Notes under the pieces: generated by a model
What the model was told of the DNA's origin: nothing
Seen by the model: only the letters and a program-made list of their open reading frames with translations
Databases searched by the model: none
NCBI GenBank assembly: GCA_013399305.1
Contig: VXAI01000340.1
Location: 53,895-117,894, forward strand
DNA length: 64,000 nucleotides
Direction of reading: 5' to 3'
Source of the DNA: Rostratula benghalensis
Lineage: Eukaryota > Chordata > Aves > Charadriiformes > Rostratulidae
Part shown: one piece after another, positions 36,935-50,119 of the stretch
Layout: each line of letters starts with the position of its first letter
How positions within the stretch are numbered: the stretch's first letter is position 1
Program-made: the position numbers and the translations under genes

Positions 36935-38552
36935 CTGCACTGCACAACAGAGATTCAGAGCAGGAATTCGGGAGAGTCACAACTGACACTGAGTATCAGC
37001 AGGAGATCAAGCTCCCCCAAGAGGGCTGGCTCTACTCTTAAGATTTATAGTCATAAATTCAGAGGAAACTAGATGGCGTGCCAGGAGTAGGTTATTCCTC
37101 CAGCTCATTAGGCAGACCGGAGATTCAGACACCCAGACAGAAAGCGTAAATATGCCTTACCTACAGTGAAGCAGAAAGTGCAAAGAAGTCAAATCCAGTT
37201 TTCTTTTCCGATTTATCGTTTTCTCATTATAAGTACTTGTAACAAGAATTGATGAGAACTCAGAGAAGGGCAGATTCTCTGATTTTAAGATGGAGGTTAC
37301 TCTTGGTCTTTAAAATGGAAAGTCTTTTCATAATATGTGTCAGTGATTTCTGTTTTACATGAATTTAACCCCCCACTGAATTGTTTCAGATATGCACACT
37401 TTTCTTCTTGTTAGCTTAACAGAGCTTACTGTTTGGAAAATCAGAGACTGTGATTTAAGAAAATATGTTTAGTGGAAGAAAGACTGTGATAAAAGCCAAT
37501 TTATTTCCCAGCTGAGCAGAGATCACCTTCTTCCCCAAAATAAAACAGCTGCCACCAGCCATCTACCCTCTCTCCTCTCACTGAATCCAGCGTGCTGGGA
37601 AGTCAGTATGTTGGTATCAGCAGTGAAGTTGCCTAAGGATAATGAGGCAGAACCTATAAAGAGGAGATTTTATTTTCTGCAGAATTGTGCCACAGGGCAG
37701 ATTACTGCTATCTGTGAAAGGAAACTAATGACTTGTCATTATCATACAAAATGTTAATTTTGTATCGGAGAAAGAGAGGTTTTGTGTTTTGCTTTAAGCA
37801 TGATTTGCATATTCCTTGTGTCTTTGTTTTATTTAAATGGAGCGTATTTTGGATATGTCTACACTGCCTTTCAAATACGGACCCAAACCTGCACTCAAAT
37901 CCAAGTTCATCCATGCCAGAAGGCTGTGGACTTTGGGTGGGATTTCACCATTCCTGATAGGACAGCGAATCAAACACTACATTTTAGTATGATGCTAGGC
38001 ACGTTCCTGACTGCTTTCTGATCACTGGCTACTGACAGCAAAAACTGCTTCCTCAGAGACACTGTGAAGAACTTGTTTCCTACAAGCCATTTTTTGGTGC
38101 CTGTAGTTCACGATCTGATAGTATTCTACAGACAGGATTTTCCATCTAGGTCTATGTAGGAAGAACAGTGATAAAGAAAAAAAAATCTCTATAAACTTAG
38201 CATCAAGGAAATGGTACTCACATTTCTTATCTTTTCCAATAAGAAATACAACTGATGACTGTACTTCTTCATTCAAATAATACTTACATGCACACACACA
38301 AAAAATGGCAAAAGCTACTGCAGCTGGGTAACACCAGGAGAGCAAGAAACAAGCATGTAGTTATGAACATTATTCTCTAGCTACTGCTGTAAGAGTGAAA
38401 AAGTAGCAAACACTGCACAAAGGCATTATCTGAATCAGAGACATAAAAGTGCTACTTGATAGCACTGTTGTTCTCAGTAGGAATCTTCCGGAAAAATGTT
38501 TGCTCAGCTCCCGGAGAAATACAGTGCTTTTGTGAGATATCTGCCTTTTATA

Positions 38553-38587
38553 NNNNNNNNNNNNNNNNNNNNNNNNNNNNNNNNNNN
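38553..38587. other. Assembly gap (35 N)
   Basis: A run of 35 N in intergenic sequence. The flanks are ordinary AT-rich DNA. Confidence 0.99.
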
Positions 38588-38739
38588 ATTTTTTGAACTA
38601 CAGAGGATGCCTGTTTAGAACTAAATGTGGACAGTCATACTATGAATCAGATAAGCTGCATACTTGGCATACAGACAAAGAATTGGAAACGGTGGTTTCC
38701 GGCTTCAGTTAACTTCAGGTTGCTACTACAAGATCCCAT

Positions 38740-38768
38740 CTCTTTTGAAAAGTTCCTCTTTTGAAAAG
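38740..38768 (+). repeat. Short direct repeat CTCTTTTGAAAAG, two copies
   Basis: Identical 13-mers at 38740-38752 and 38756-38768, a small tandem duplication with a 16-base period. Confidence 0.9.
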
Positions 38769-39394
38769 CTCTGAGTGCGGTTTTTTGTGTATTACACAAT
38801 GTTATGCAGTACGTGCTTTAGGAAATGTAGACAGTAAGAATATCCACCTTCTGACATCAACTTAACACAACCACAAAGTATGTTAAAAGAGATTATTATT
38901 TTTTTAAAAAAAAAAAGTGTGAAATGTGGCCATCGCTCAGTCTGTTAGTGAGATTAAATTAATTGTTATATGGCCCGTATCATATTCCTTGTTACAAAAC
39001 ATTCTGGAGATGGGTTTTCCTTGCAAGGATCTCTGTTTCTCCAGTAATAACACCTGTATGGCTTCTACCTGAGACATCAGAGCATGCTTCAAAGGTCTGC
39101 TGAAGAGTGCAAAACTTTTAAAAAATGAATACATAGCCTAAAGGGGAAATGGCCTAAAAAGTAATAAATGCACCGAAAATTTCTTTTTGTACTAGGAAGG
39201 AAAAATGTGATTCATGGAGTTTCAGTGGGCAGAGCAACTTCTGCAGCACACAACAGCTGGAAAGAATAGTGAACTGTCAATAGAACTGCCTTAGCACTGG
39301 TTAGAAATAGTGGTGAATTATGCTGCACTGATAATCTGATAATCTGGAACGTACTAGATGATGCATGAGGTTTGTCCATATAGAATCCCATAAA

Positions 39395-39452
39395 GAATCA
39401 TAGAATGGTTTGGATTGGAAGGGACCTTTAAAGGTCATCTAGTCCAACCCTA
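39395..39452 (-). mobile_element. Short CR1 LINE 3' end
   Basis: The plus strand reads AATCATAGAATGGTTTGGAT, then TTGGAAGGGACCTTTAAAGG and TCATCTAGTCCAACCC, the reverse complement of the terminal 60 or so bases of CR1. It is severely 5'-truncated. Confidence 0.93.
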
Positions 39453-42400
39453 CTTATCAAGATTAAGTGTAACGGTGATTAAGAAAGGCATGCGAAAAGA
39501 TGATCATGTATTTTCCAACCACTCAAGTCACATATATCTGGCAGTGACTTCTGCAATCCAGATTTATTCTCCTATTTTCCTACTACTAAGTTCAATTAAC
39601 TTACTGCATGGAGTTCATGGTCTCCGTGTGAAGTACAAACTGTTTTAATGATTACTTTAAAAAAATGTAATTAACACTTGCACTGGCCCTGGCTTGATAC
39701 ATTGTAATAGTGAGGTGCCATCATTCTCAAGGGTGTATTATCAAAAGAAGAAAAAAGACTTAAAGTAATTCAGAATTAATGAGCTTTGTTTTAGCAACTT
39801 TGTGAGAAGCTTTAAATAGTTTTATGAAATTTTCAAGCATGTTAAAAAGAGGTGTCTATCAGTAAGAAACTGTAATTGAAATTTTATTTCAGGTTGAATA
39901 TCCCAGCACAGTTCAAATGTAGGATTGAGCACACCACTTCCATGGTAAAGCTAGACAGTATTTATCTCTAAAGCCTAGAAACCAACTCTGTAAGAAGCTT
40001 CAGCTTAAAAAATAGCATTTTTCCTAGTTGATAACCTACACGAGCTGTAAGTCCAGGGGACCTGTAACCATAAAGTCCTCAAGATCTACAAACAATAAAA
40101 TCCTTTAAAGAAGTCCTAGAGGATAATGAATCTGCTGCACAACAGCAGTTTTTCAGGTCACTCATACTTGGAATCTGATTTCCAACAGTATGTCAATGTG
40201 TAAAAGCATTCAAACATCTGCTTGCACCAAAATCACCATGTTCACACAGCTGTCTGCAGTCTCAGATGCTCACCTTGCAATCTGTTTGAGAGGGCAACTC
40301 AAATTCTTCCCAAGCCAAGTCCAAACATGCTGTCTGTACAAAGGGCATGGCTGGCTCTTTCCTAAAAGAAAGAGTAATAAAACAGGTTAGCAGGGAATGC
40401 CTCTATCTTTTTTCAGTGCACCCTGAGTAGCCTTTTCTATCTACTTGGCTTTATCCTGGGGAATCAAGAAGAACCTGGCACAGGGCAGAAAAAAGCTAGA
40501 AAAGAACAGTCAAGTGTAACACTTTTCCTGGGTTATGTCAGGTGAGCCACTTAGTGTCTTACTGGAGTTAACATTAACCACAAGGCTGATGTGAGGACAA
40601 ACACATTAAATGTTTTCAAACATGGGAATAAGGTCCACATGCAGAGATCGCATTTTCCTCTGACAGACTTGTTTCAAACAATCTGAGAAGTCAGTCAGAG
40701 GAATATATGTCAACTGACCAGCCAGAATGACCCAACATTCTCACCATAGACCAATTTATATTTTTCCCTGAATTTTTATTTTTCAGTAAATAAGTATATA
40801 ACCCTTAGCAAGACATTTAAGTTTTAAAGTCTTACGAACGCCAAATGTAATTTATTACTTATTCTTATCTGAGTTATTTAAAAACTAAGCTGCCTTGGTG
40901 TTAGTCACTCTAACTTGTGGCTGAGTTAATCAAAACACAATACTTATACTATAAATTGAAATTCTGCAATACTATTGGTTCCAATAACTCTCATAACCAA
41001 AAGAAGGCGAAAAAAGGAAGCTGGAAAAATGAAGAACAAAAATATGCTTTCTTTCTAGCATCTGTGGGGTTTACAAACCTGAAATAAACCTCACAGATCA
41101 GCCAGAATAAGTTGATATAAATTATTGTTAAAAAATATATATTACCTTTGTAGATTTTTTTCCAATGGTATGTTCTGCATATTCTTCTCTTCATGAGGAA
41201 TCTTTTTTAATTGTTGTATTGAAAGATAAAACTTAATTAGGATAAATTATTTTTGCATAAACCTTCAACAGCTTATTGAGTGCAGGAGTATTTGGAAATA
41301 TATTAATGATTTCTGAATCAGACCTACTTTCACTTTTTCACTTTGAAATTCACATTCTACATACTTATATATTTTAAGCTTCTTTCACTTAAAAATATAT
41401 ACATATGTATTTTTCCCTAGAAATATTGATAACATTGTCCTAGTTATAATATAACCCTGATGAATCCTTTGTGGAAATGCCTTGCAGAACAAATCTGCTG
41501 TTAAAAAGTCACCTTCAGAAGTTCATCTTTGAACCCTTCTAGTGTGACATAAACTCAGCTGAAAAAGAAAAAGGCATTTTAACTCCATTATTACCAGTAT
41601 CAAATAAAATTTATGTATCGATAGGCCTAAACAAATGCACCCCAGAAGTTCCTCACTCACGGAGCCCACTGGACACTTCTAATGGGGCATTTTACAGCTC
41701 TGGATGAAAATGCTGCTTCCCATGTAGAAGTAAAGGGTGTGTGCCCTGATGCTTTAGGCATCGGGAAAATTGTAGGATTATGATGACTGAAAAATCCAGT
41801 GAGGGAAAATGGTTTTGTACAAATAAGTACTCCACAAATTCTAGATATGCAAAGCCTGACTCCTAATACTCGTTCTTACTGCAGTTTCCTTATTAGAGTT
41901 CTGGTGGCTTTCCTTCCTTTGTCTGAACTTTGCTACATGCTGGTTCTGCATGGTGGTTAACTTGAATGGCTTCCCTCCACCAGGAATATAATCAATAAGG
42001 CTTAGGCCCACTGTATTTGTTACTTATTTTATACTGTCTTATCTTCAGGTCTTACTTTCAGCATTACAAATATATTTCATGGAAAAGAAAAAAAAAAAAA
42101 ATCAGAGAAACTAGGTTTGTGTCAACTACCTGAAAAAAACCCCAAACCACAGTGAAGGAAAACCATAAAATAGGTCAGTTGAATGAGACAGTTACCTACT
42201 CTGTCACCACACCCACAAAAAAACCGAAAAACATTATCTTCAGCAGCGCACACATTACTTCCACCAGAGTAGGAGCCCAACATAGCCGAATTTCAATGAT
42301 GTAAACAAGGCCTGTTTCACCAGAGGACTTAGTGCTCCCACTTACTGCTGCTTAAAACTGAGCAAGTACACTAGCTGAATGGAGGAGACTTTCGTGTATA

Positions 42401-43603
42401 GTTTATTGGACATGAGGCCTCTCTTGATTTTGTATTTTTGCAACAACAGAGTTGCAAAAAATATTTTTAAGAGTGTGAAAGTTTGGAAAATGAAATATTC
42501 ATGAGAAAGACAGACTTACCAAACTTGATCTTTTTCTTTCTGATATTAAAGGAGCAGGTGAGAATGCGTGCTGTCAGCATAATTACAATTAAACAAAGTA
42601 ACTGTTCTCAAATTGTATTCAGATCAGAGGTTGGCTTACTTGTTCCAGGCGCATTACTGTAATGAAAGGTACTAACTTCCTCAAAGTCTAGCCTTGCTTG
42701 AGACATTTAAAGTATTTTCTGAACATTTTGAAGCAACAACTTGTAAAACAAACTGTGATGGGGTGGCAATCATTGGTATCACAGTGAACTTAATTTCTAC
42801 ATTAAACTAACAGCTTGTAGAAAATAATTTAGAAGTCTGTACATAAGGTTTCAATCGAAATTGTGTTTTAAACAAAACAGTTTTTTCATTACATCTTCTA
42901 TTTAAAAATATCAATTTTGTTCTGTCTTTGGGGGAGGAGGGTGAGAAGAGTAGAGAAGAGGAGGAAACAGGGCAGACAGGCAAAAAGAACTGTTTGTCAA
43001 AAATCTTACTTGGCTGACATTCCAGGTGCCAGTGCTGATGATGGAGTGTTTGCCACGTGAACAAAGTATTTTCTGAGCAGAGCCACGCTGCATAATCTGC
43101 TACCCTGCACAAAATCAAACCCCACACAATAACAATTTATATTGTATCTTGTATGAACAGTATTGCCAATCACAGTAATTGGCATTGGCAGCAACCTAAG
43201 ATTTTTAAAAAATATATTTCTAAACCACTGCAGCTCCAATTTTTGTTTCATTTACAGCGCAGATCTTAGAACACAAAATATTTGATAAATGGCAGAATTC
43301 TTGATGGAGATTATATGCCTAATCTTCAAATTGCCTTTAAGGAGGTGAGAAGAGATACTGGGATTTACAGCCACTCAGCAGGATGCAGACATTGCAGAGT
43401 AGGCAATTGCAGAGTATGCAGATTGCATAATCTGGCCTGTAATTTTAAATCCAGCCAAGAGGTCAGTTTAGTTAAATCCTTCAAAGACAGCAAGCAAAAG
43501 AGTAATGTTTGGGGAAGACAATAAAATGCCATTTTGTAGAGTTGTACTAGCATTCAACATACTGCTTTAGCTTTCAGAAACATCTGCATTCTGAATTATT
43601 TTT

Positions 43604-43633
43604 AACATTTTTGAATTAAACATTTTTGAATTA
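43604..43633 (+). repeat. 15-bp tandem duplication
   Basis: Two adjacent copies of AACATTTTTGAATTA in intergenic DNA. Confidence 0.9.
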
Positions 43634-45758
43634 TATGTATTTATAACCTGACAGTTACTGGTGAATGGGGAACATGTGGAACTGTTGCACAGCATCTACT
43701 CTGGCACATTTTTTGATAGTGATCCATAGATTAGTAACTCATTCTCTCCTGGCCTTGCAAAATTACCTCCTGACCATGCTTGCAAGAATTATTTCTAAAG
43801 TAATTCTAAATGGTTTCTCCTTTTCCCCCCTGCTTATTTTCATGCTTTTCCAATTAAAATTTTCACACGCATAAACAAATATGTCCTCAGTAAATTCCTT
43901 AAATGTTAGAAAAATCTATCTAGAATCTAATAAGGTCTTGATGATTGCTTCAGATCCTGCAAGCTGCTAAGCACCATGCCTGAAACACAACTGAACTGCT
44001 ACCCAAAGAGGTTTTCTGTCCCTTTTGACTGCTTCTTCCTTTTCCCAGTTCTTCTCACATATGCATTATACCTTTTCACAGTTTGAGTGAATTTAATAAA
44101 AAGTAAGCCTCCAGCCAAGGAAATTGCTGGATCAGGTCTGTCTTTTGGTATTTTACTCTTTTAGTTGTTGCTGTTGTTATTATTATTATTTAGTTATTAC
44201 TTTCCTGTTTAGTTACTATTCAGTTATCATTTTACTGTATTCAGTTATTAGCAGAAATAAATTAATGCCAAAGATTTGGCTTTGAGAACATAGACTTGGT
44301 TGTTGGAGAAAAGGAACTGCAAACTACAAATTATCATCCAGATTTTTCTTCAGCCATAATGTTCAGTTTCATTTACTTTCCTTCTGCCACAAAAAAAATT
44401 TGGCAAATATCTTCCAGCTGAATAAAACATCAACTTTCCTTGTTCCAAAATGTCTGACACGTTTGTCAAGTATTTGCCATGTGAGAATAAGTCAAAGTTT
44501 CTCTCTGGAAATGAAGAAATAATTAGCTTGAGAGCGGAAAATACGCTAGATTGTAACGGATGGAGCAGTTAGTCTCAGTATGTAAAATATGAACGGAAAT
44601 ACTTTTCCTGAAATTCTTAATTTCTCAACAGTCAGTGTTTCCAAATGTATGCAAATACGACAGCTGATTTTTTTCATATCCCCCATAGTCTACTTTCTCA
44701 TTGTTATCACTAACCTTATAATTTCGGAAATCTCTCACACCTACACTTTCAATGAGCTATGAAATCCAACTATAGTACTTGGAGAATAATCTAGTATTCA
44801 CATAATATTATGGTAAAGCAAACTATGGAGCGCTGAAACCCTTAGTGGGCTGTCTGGTTCTTGCATTGAGTGGTTACTCTAAATTCTTTTTCCATCTTGC
44901 CTTTTCCCCTTCCATTGGTTTGTGCCTTCTGTATCTCATACCATGAGTCCAGGAAATGACAGCTCCCTTGGGAGAAGTTTAATAATTGTTTTCTTCCCAT
45001 CCAGCATTAGGTAAGTGTAGGATGTACCATTAGCAGACAAGAAGACTGAAGAAGACTTGAGAAGGAATCCCACAAAGGTACTCATTATATCTTCAGACTG
45101 CTTTAACGCTCTATCCAAGATGATTGGTGGGAAATATATAAGCCAGTCCTAAACAGAACACATTGTCAAGTCACTCAAAACAAATAATCTGTCAGAACCT
45201 CCCACAATTTCCACTGAGCCAAAACGGATTAAACTACAGCTAGGTCCTAGATCAGACTGTCCTAGCAGCTCTGTTCCCCCCAGCTGTCAGAGTTTAGCCA
45301 CAGATTTCTACACAGACTTGCCCCATTGCTAACCCATCCATGCGGTTTCCAGGTGGATAAAATCTGCCTTACCGAAAAGTGCTGCATACCCAACTGCTAA
45401 ATCAGAGTTTAGGTTTAGAACATAAGGTTTTCTTTTCACCCATTTCAGGAAGAGCTAACTGGAACTACAAACCTGCCCCTTCATATCGAAAGGTAGCCAA
45501 AATACCCTTCCTCCCTCACTCTCCCCAACAGATTCCTTCCCCTTCAGGCCAAACTGGCTCAGATAAAACAGCTTCCAAGCCCCAGCCATTTTTTTTTTTC
45601 CATTAAAAGCTAATGATATTCTGCCAGTCCCAAAGAGCCTCATCTGAATTCGATTCTCCCTCTGAATCCTGTTCCTCTGTGCTGTTGTAGCAGGCCAGCA
45701 GATTAACAAAATTTTGGGGTTCAGTCCCTCCTTACAGCATGCTGGTACTGCCTGGTTG

Positions 45759-45832
45759 TCACAGAATCACAGAATGATACAGGATTGGAAGGGACCTCTG
45801 GAGATCATCTAGTCCACCCCCATCACATCACA
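45759..45832 (-). mobile_element. Short CR1 LINE 3' end
   Basis: The plus strand reads CACAGAATCACAGAATGATA, then GGATTGGAAGGGACCTCTGG and AGATCATCTAGTCCACCC, the reverse complement of a CR1 tail. It is truncated after roughly 70 bases and lies about 1.5 kb upstream of the EMB start codon. Confidence 0.93.
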
Positions 45833-47330
45833 CCACACAACTACAGGTTGCAGTTAAATTTCAAAAGCAGTGGATTTACAGCTGTATAGGCACCACTGTG
45901 CATTGACTACTTATGTATCTATGACTTCCTGCCTTTTGTAGGTGAGCTAAACAGCCTTAGAGCTGGAGTGAAGAAAGCTCCATCCCATAGCTCCAAGTAT
46001 ATGGAGGACATTTGTCCTTTCAATAACAAAGAAGGCCCCTCTCTATACATGGTCTCATTTAACCAGCAGGAATCCTGAGTCTTCCTGCCACACGCAGCAA
46101 GAGCTTAATGAAACAACCCCGTTCCCAGTCTTTTGCCATTCGCTTCATTTATTGGGAGGCTTTATGATGGAAAATTTTAGTCTGAAGGATACTGTACTGG
46201 TATGGGAGGACGTGCATGAACACGTGCTGTGCTGAAAAAAACAGCACACAGGGCATTTGACCTATTCCTGCTCTGCATAAACTCCGACAGCTCTGCCAGC
46301 ACAAGAGAGCTAAGATGATGTAAAGGCTTAGATGCAGTGACCTTTTTGCATTATTGATACTCACCTTACACACAATTCAACTTTTGCATTAGCTGAAGTA
46401 ACTCTATCTTGACAGAAAATAAGCTGTAGCAACTATCCCATCATGGAGGCTTTCCTTCAGAGAATACCATCCTGCCTGATTTTTTATTGCAAAATCTAGA
46501 TTAAGTTATTTATCAGGTAACAAACAGAAATGCATGTATGTGCATAGATATTTGAGAGGTTTTACCACACATGTACAAATATAAAGAGATTAAAACAGCC
46601 TAAGCAATTAAATAGTTTTTAGGCAATTAAATTGATTTTAAAGGCACCGAGCAGTTGCCAAAGTCCTGAGAAGCTTTTGTCAGAAATGGTGCTCCCCGGG
46701 CATTGCTGCCCAGGCCAGGAGATTTAGAAAAAGAGATGTGCAAAGCCGCAGCTCTCATACAGTATAACCCAGCTGCCCTGCAGCCACTGACCCTCAAAGC
46801 CCGGCTCTCCACAAGATCGCCAGCCAAAGGGCAGAGACAGGCTTGTGCTCTGCCCAAGGCGACCTTCTCTGGGCAAACCCTACCAGAAGTGGTGGGTGCA
46901 GTCCTTCAGCAAGAGCCGCTTTTGGCCAAAATTAAGACGCGACCCTGGCCTCCCTACGTGCCCTGTCACTCTCCAGCCGTTGCCGGCGGGGCTCCCAACC
47001 GCACCAGCTGCGAGGGCCCCGCTCCAATTCGCCACCGGTGCTCACCCACGCCCTTCCTCCGCCGCATAAAGCCCGCCGGGGCCGCGCCAGCGGGGACATG
47101 TCCTCCTGCTGAGAAGGAACGGTGGTGCCTGCAGCTCCTTCTCTGGCTTTTGCCCTGTGCGTGGATTTAGAGCTGCAGCAGCCGGCTCTCCCTCACAGCC
47201 GCCCCGGCCTGCTTGAGACTTCCCTCAGCAGCCGCTGCCCGCGGGCGGTGCGGGTCCGGGCCGGGCTGGGCTAGCTGCCTGCGCGGCGGCGAGGGAACGG
47301 CAGTGGGAGCGCGGCGGTAGCTGGGGCACC

Positions 47331-47427
47331 ATGCCTGCCGCCTTCTCCGGGAAGCGCCCGGGGCGGCTGCTGAGGCGGCTGCTGCTGCTGCTGCTCTGCC
47401 TCAGCCTCTCGGGCGGGAGCTCCGCAG
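47331..47427 (+). CDS. EMB: EMB (embigin) exon 1: start codon and signal peptide
   Basis: Embigin is a type I membrane glycoprotein of the basigin/neuroplastin immunoglobulin family, known as an adhesion-related protein and an ancillary subunit of monocarboxylate transporters. This exon encodes 32 residues: a basic start (MPAAFSGKRPGRLLRR), a Leu-rich hydrophobic core encoded largely by a run of CTG codons, and a small-residue end (SGGSSA) suited to signal peptidase. The ATG has the good context GGCACCATGC. The exon ends in phase 1 at GTAAAC. The EMB assignment rests on the Ig exons downstream; exons 1-8 join in one open frame of 869 nt (289 codons and 2 bases) to the window edge, where the transmembrane and cytoplasmic exons are still missing. 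Confidence 0.9.
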
Positions 47428-47489
47428 GTAAACGTTCTTTCCGCTCGCGGGCCGGGCGCCTGTCACACAACAGCCGTCCCCTCAGCGTC

Positions 47490-47517
47490 GGGGTGGGCAG
47501 GGGCGAGGGGGGCCGGG
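47490..47517 (+). other. Potential G-quadruplex at the start of EMB intron 1
   Basis: G tracts of 4, 3, 4, 6 and 3 bases with loops of one to three bases begin about 60 nt after the exon 1 donor, on the non-template strand. The same sequence would be G-rich in the nascent RNA. Confidence 0.5.
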
Positions 47518-47987
47518 AGCTGCAGCCGAGCAAAGGTCCTCCCTGCCCCGCAGCATCTCGGGGGGACGGAGCGGTGGCCTTGCAAGGCGGCCGTTTCTCG
47601 GCCCTGCCTTATTAAACGGCTGAGGTGTTCTCCTCAGCGGCCTCGACCCTCCCTGGGGTCGAAGCTCCCCAGTGCTGCCTCCTCCTGCCGACCCGGTCTC
47701 CCTCGGCTTTATCCAAAAAAAACCCAAAACCCAACCCCGAAACAAACCAGGCGTTGGGATTTCTGGCAGGCTGGGTGGAAAGCGAGGATGCCTGCCCTGC
47801 CGCCCGCGGCTGGCTGTGCCGGTGGGCGGCGGGGGCGGCGCGGAACTGCAGCCGGGGATGCTCGGCCCTTGGCCTAAGGCAGGCCCCACTCCCAGCCCCG
47901 CGGACCCGGGAAGGGATGGTTAGCGCAGGTGGGGGTAGCGCAGCCTGAGGGACGGTGTTTCTATCCCTATCAACTAAAGCGCTATTT

Positions 47988-48007
47988 AAAAAAAAAAAAA
48001 AAAAAAA
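47988..48007 (+). repeat. Poly-A tract (20 A)
   Basis: An A run in EMB intron 1 at the edge of the CpG island. Confidence 0.95.
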
Positions 48008-50119
48008 TTCTGGAAAAAAACCTCCCATGTATCGGTAGGTTACGTTCCAGAAATGGCACTATGCCTAACAGGTTGTGAGGAACGTTCCTTGGAACATCTT
48101 ATATTGTGTTTTTTAATATCTGGCACTGAAAAGCCATGAGGGAAGAAGGTCTCCATCCTAGGCATCCTCTAGCATCAGCCTTTCAGAAGGCTGTCTGCTT
48201 TTAAGGAAATAGGAGCCTCTTTCCACAACTAGTGGATTTCTGCTGCCAACGCCTGTTTTTGAAGCATCAGAGTAGTACAGGATGGTGAAGGAAGGATATA
48301 GCAGATTGCTGGTTAGATGTGGGAGATGAGATTGCTGGAGTGTGTCTTGCCAATGCCAAAAAGTTCTGCCAATGCATGTATGTGATCAGTATTGCTCTGT
48401 CTTTAACCATCAGTAGCTGAACTTCACTTTCAGTGTGATATGTAAGTCGTTACATGTTTCTTGGTGGCTCTATTGGTCTTCCTATTACTGAGAGGAGCAA
48501 TACTGCACCTTGTGTGATGGTAATATCCACAAAATTTATAGTAGTTTCACCTAATGTGAAGGGATAATGTGCTTGACAGTTTTCAAGACTTGTTTAAAAT
48601 ACATTTGTTCATATATGCTTAGAGAGGAAAACTAGTTTCAGTTCTTAAAGTTCTTAAAGCTTCTTTAAAATATGCTTATGTATTTATATATACACAAAAA
48701 ACTTGAAGTCTTTTTTCACAGCTCATTTCATTGATGAAAAGGATTTGTGACTGTAAATGACCTGATATTTGTAGAAAGTGAGTCACATTATGGTAAGTTA
48801 GTCACATGGTATTTATTTTTGATGACTATTACTGCTGAAAGCTGTACCTAATGGTGGTTAAAGCAATTCAAATTATACCAAATTACATTTTATTTTGGGA
48901 AAAGAAGTGTCAACTAAAAAAACCTGAACACAATCCTATTTGTGTTTCCAAAAATTCTGCAGAGCTGCCTGCCATCTTACTAAAGAGATGGGTATCATGC
49001 TTAGTTTTGTGTTCATGAGAAGTGAGTCACCCAATTTAGTACCCCTTATCTGTATAAAGTAAGACCAGTTTTTTTCCAGACTTCTATTAAATGCTTTCCT
49101 ATTTGTATGAACCAGGCAAAGAGGCTCATATTGTGATTTCCATGATGATTTAAATGTGAGGGAGAGTATTTTACTCTTCCATTAGTTCTTAACCAAATGT
49201 GCAAAAAGCTAGTCAAGCCACAGGGACTCTCTGCACAGGTGGAGGAAGGATAACCAAAACTGTTCTGTTGAAGTTCAGGAGCAGCGTGTGTTCTGGAGAT
49301 GTGGGGCTTCGGCAGATTTCCTCAAGTAAGAGAAATGCTTGCAGTAAAAACAACCGAATGCCACAAAGTACCAGTGCTGCAAAAACTGGGCTGCAGGAAG
49401 GTGGGTTGCACAGCCTTCCGCAGTTGGTCGGGCAGGTACCGCTAGGCCTCTTCGATTTTGAGATAAGTAGCTTGAGGACAGTTCTTATTATTCTTTTGCC
49501 TTTGTCTGATGGTCTTGTAAGTGCGTAGTTAATTGTTTTGAAACACTTAAACCGACGCTTTTATTAGGGTAATTACTAACTAAGTGTCACAAGATTGCTC
49601 TTCAGAGTTTTTTGCTTTGTTCGGTTACCATTGTGGCTGCCTAATTTGGTTGCAGCACGTGTTGCCAGATACGTTTAGGAAAAGTAAACCCGCTACATCT
49701 CGTCTCCCAGCTGCCTCTAAATATACCAAGGAGCTATATGGGTAGGGGATACCTCTCATTTCTCACGGACTTTGCTGCCAAGTATGATTTTTCTGGTTTG
49801 CCCTGAGAGAAGGGCTCCCGTAGGGGCATTTGGAAGTCCTTCAGATGAACTGTCTGGTGCCTCAGGAGAGCTCAGTCTGCAGCTTTTCCCTTTTATAGGG
49901 GCACTGGGTGGTTCTGGCAGATGGTTTTAGATGCTGCAGAATGCTCGTGTACTTGCATAAAGTATAAAATTGATATTAAATTAATTGACATTAATTTAAC
50001 ATCATTAACAATTAATTTAAACCAAATTGTATCTCAGCCTTTTAATATTCAGCTGCTTTTCTGGCTGAAGAAGAGAGCAAATAGATTTTTTTTTTTTTTA
50101 AATCTGAAATTGCTGTGGT

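Larger units (their letters stand above)
33680..46600. other. Intergenic AT-rich DNA between PARP8 and EMB (right part)
   Basis: No gene is visible. Apart from two short CR1 ends, a 15-bp tandem repeat, small direct repeats and a 35-base gap, the sequence is unremarkable AT-rich DNA. Open frames are short and inconsistent between strands. Confidence 0.7.
46940..47950. promoter_or_regulatory. EMB: CpG island with the EMB promoter and exon 1
   Basis: GC- and CpG-rich sequence surrounds the EMB start codon, beginning near 46.94 kb and fading by 47.95 kb. It covers the promoter, the 5' untranslated region (end not visible), coding exon 1 and the first 500 bases of intron 1. No convincing TATA box precedes the start; GGCGGC and related GC-box-like sites are abundant. 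Confidence 0.85.

Noticed and set aside
47625..47948. Open frames downstream of EMB exon 1
   Set aside because: They lie after a clear exon 1 donor in the CpG-rich start of intron 1. Joining exon 1 to exon 2 keeps the embigin frame, and these frames have no similarity to embigin.
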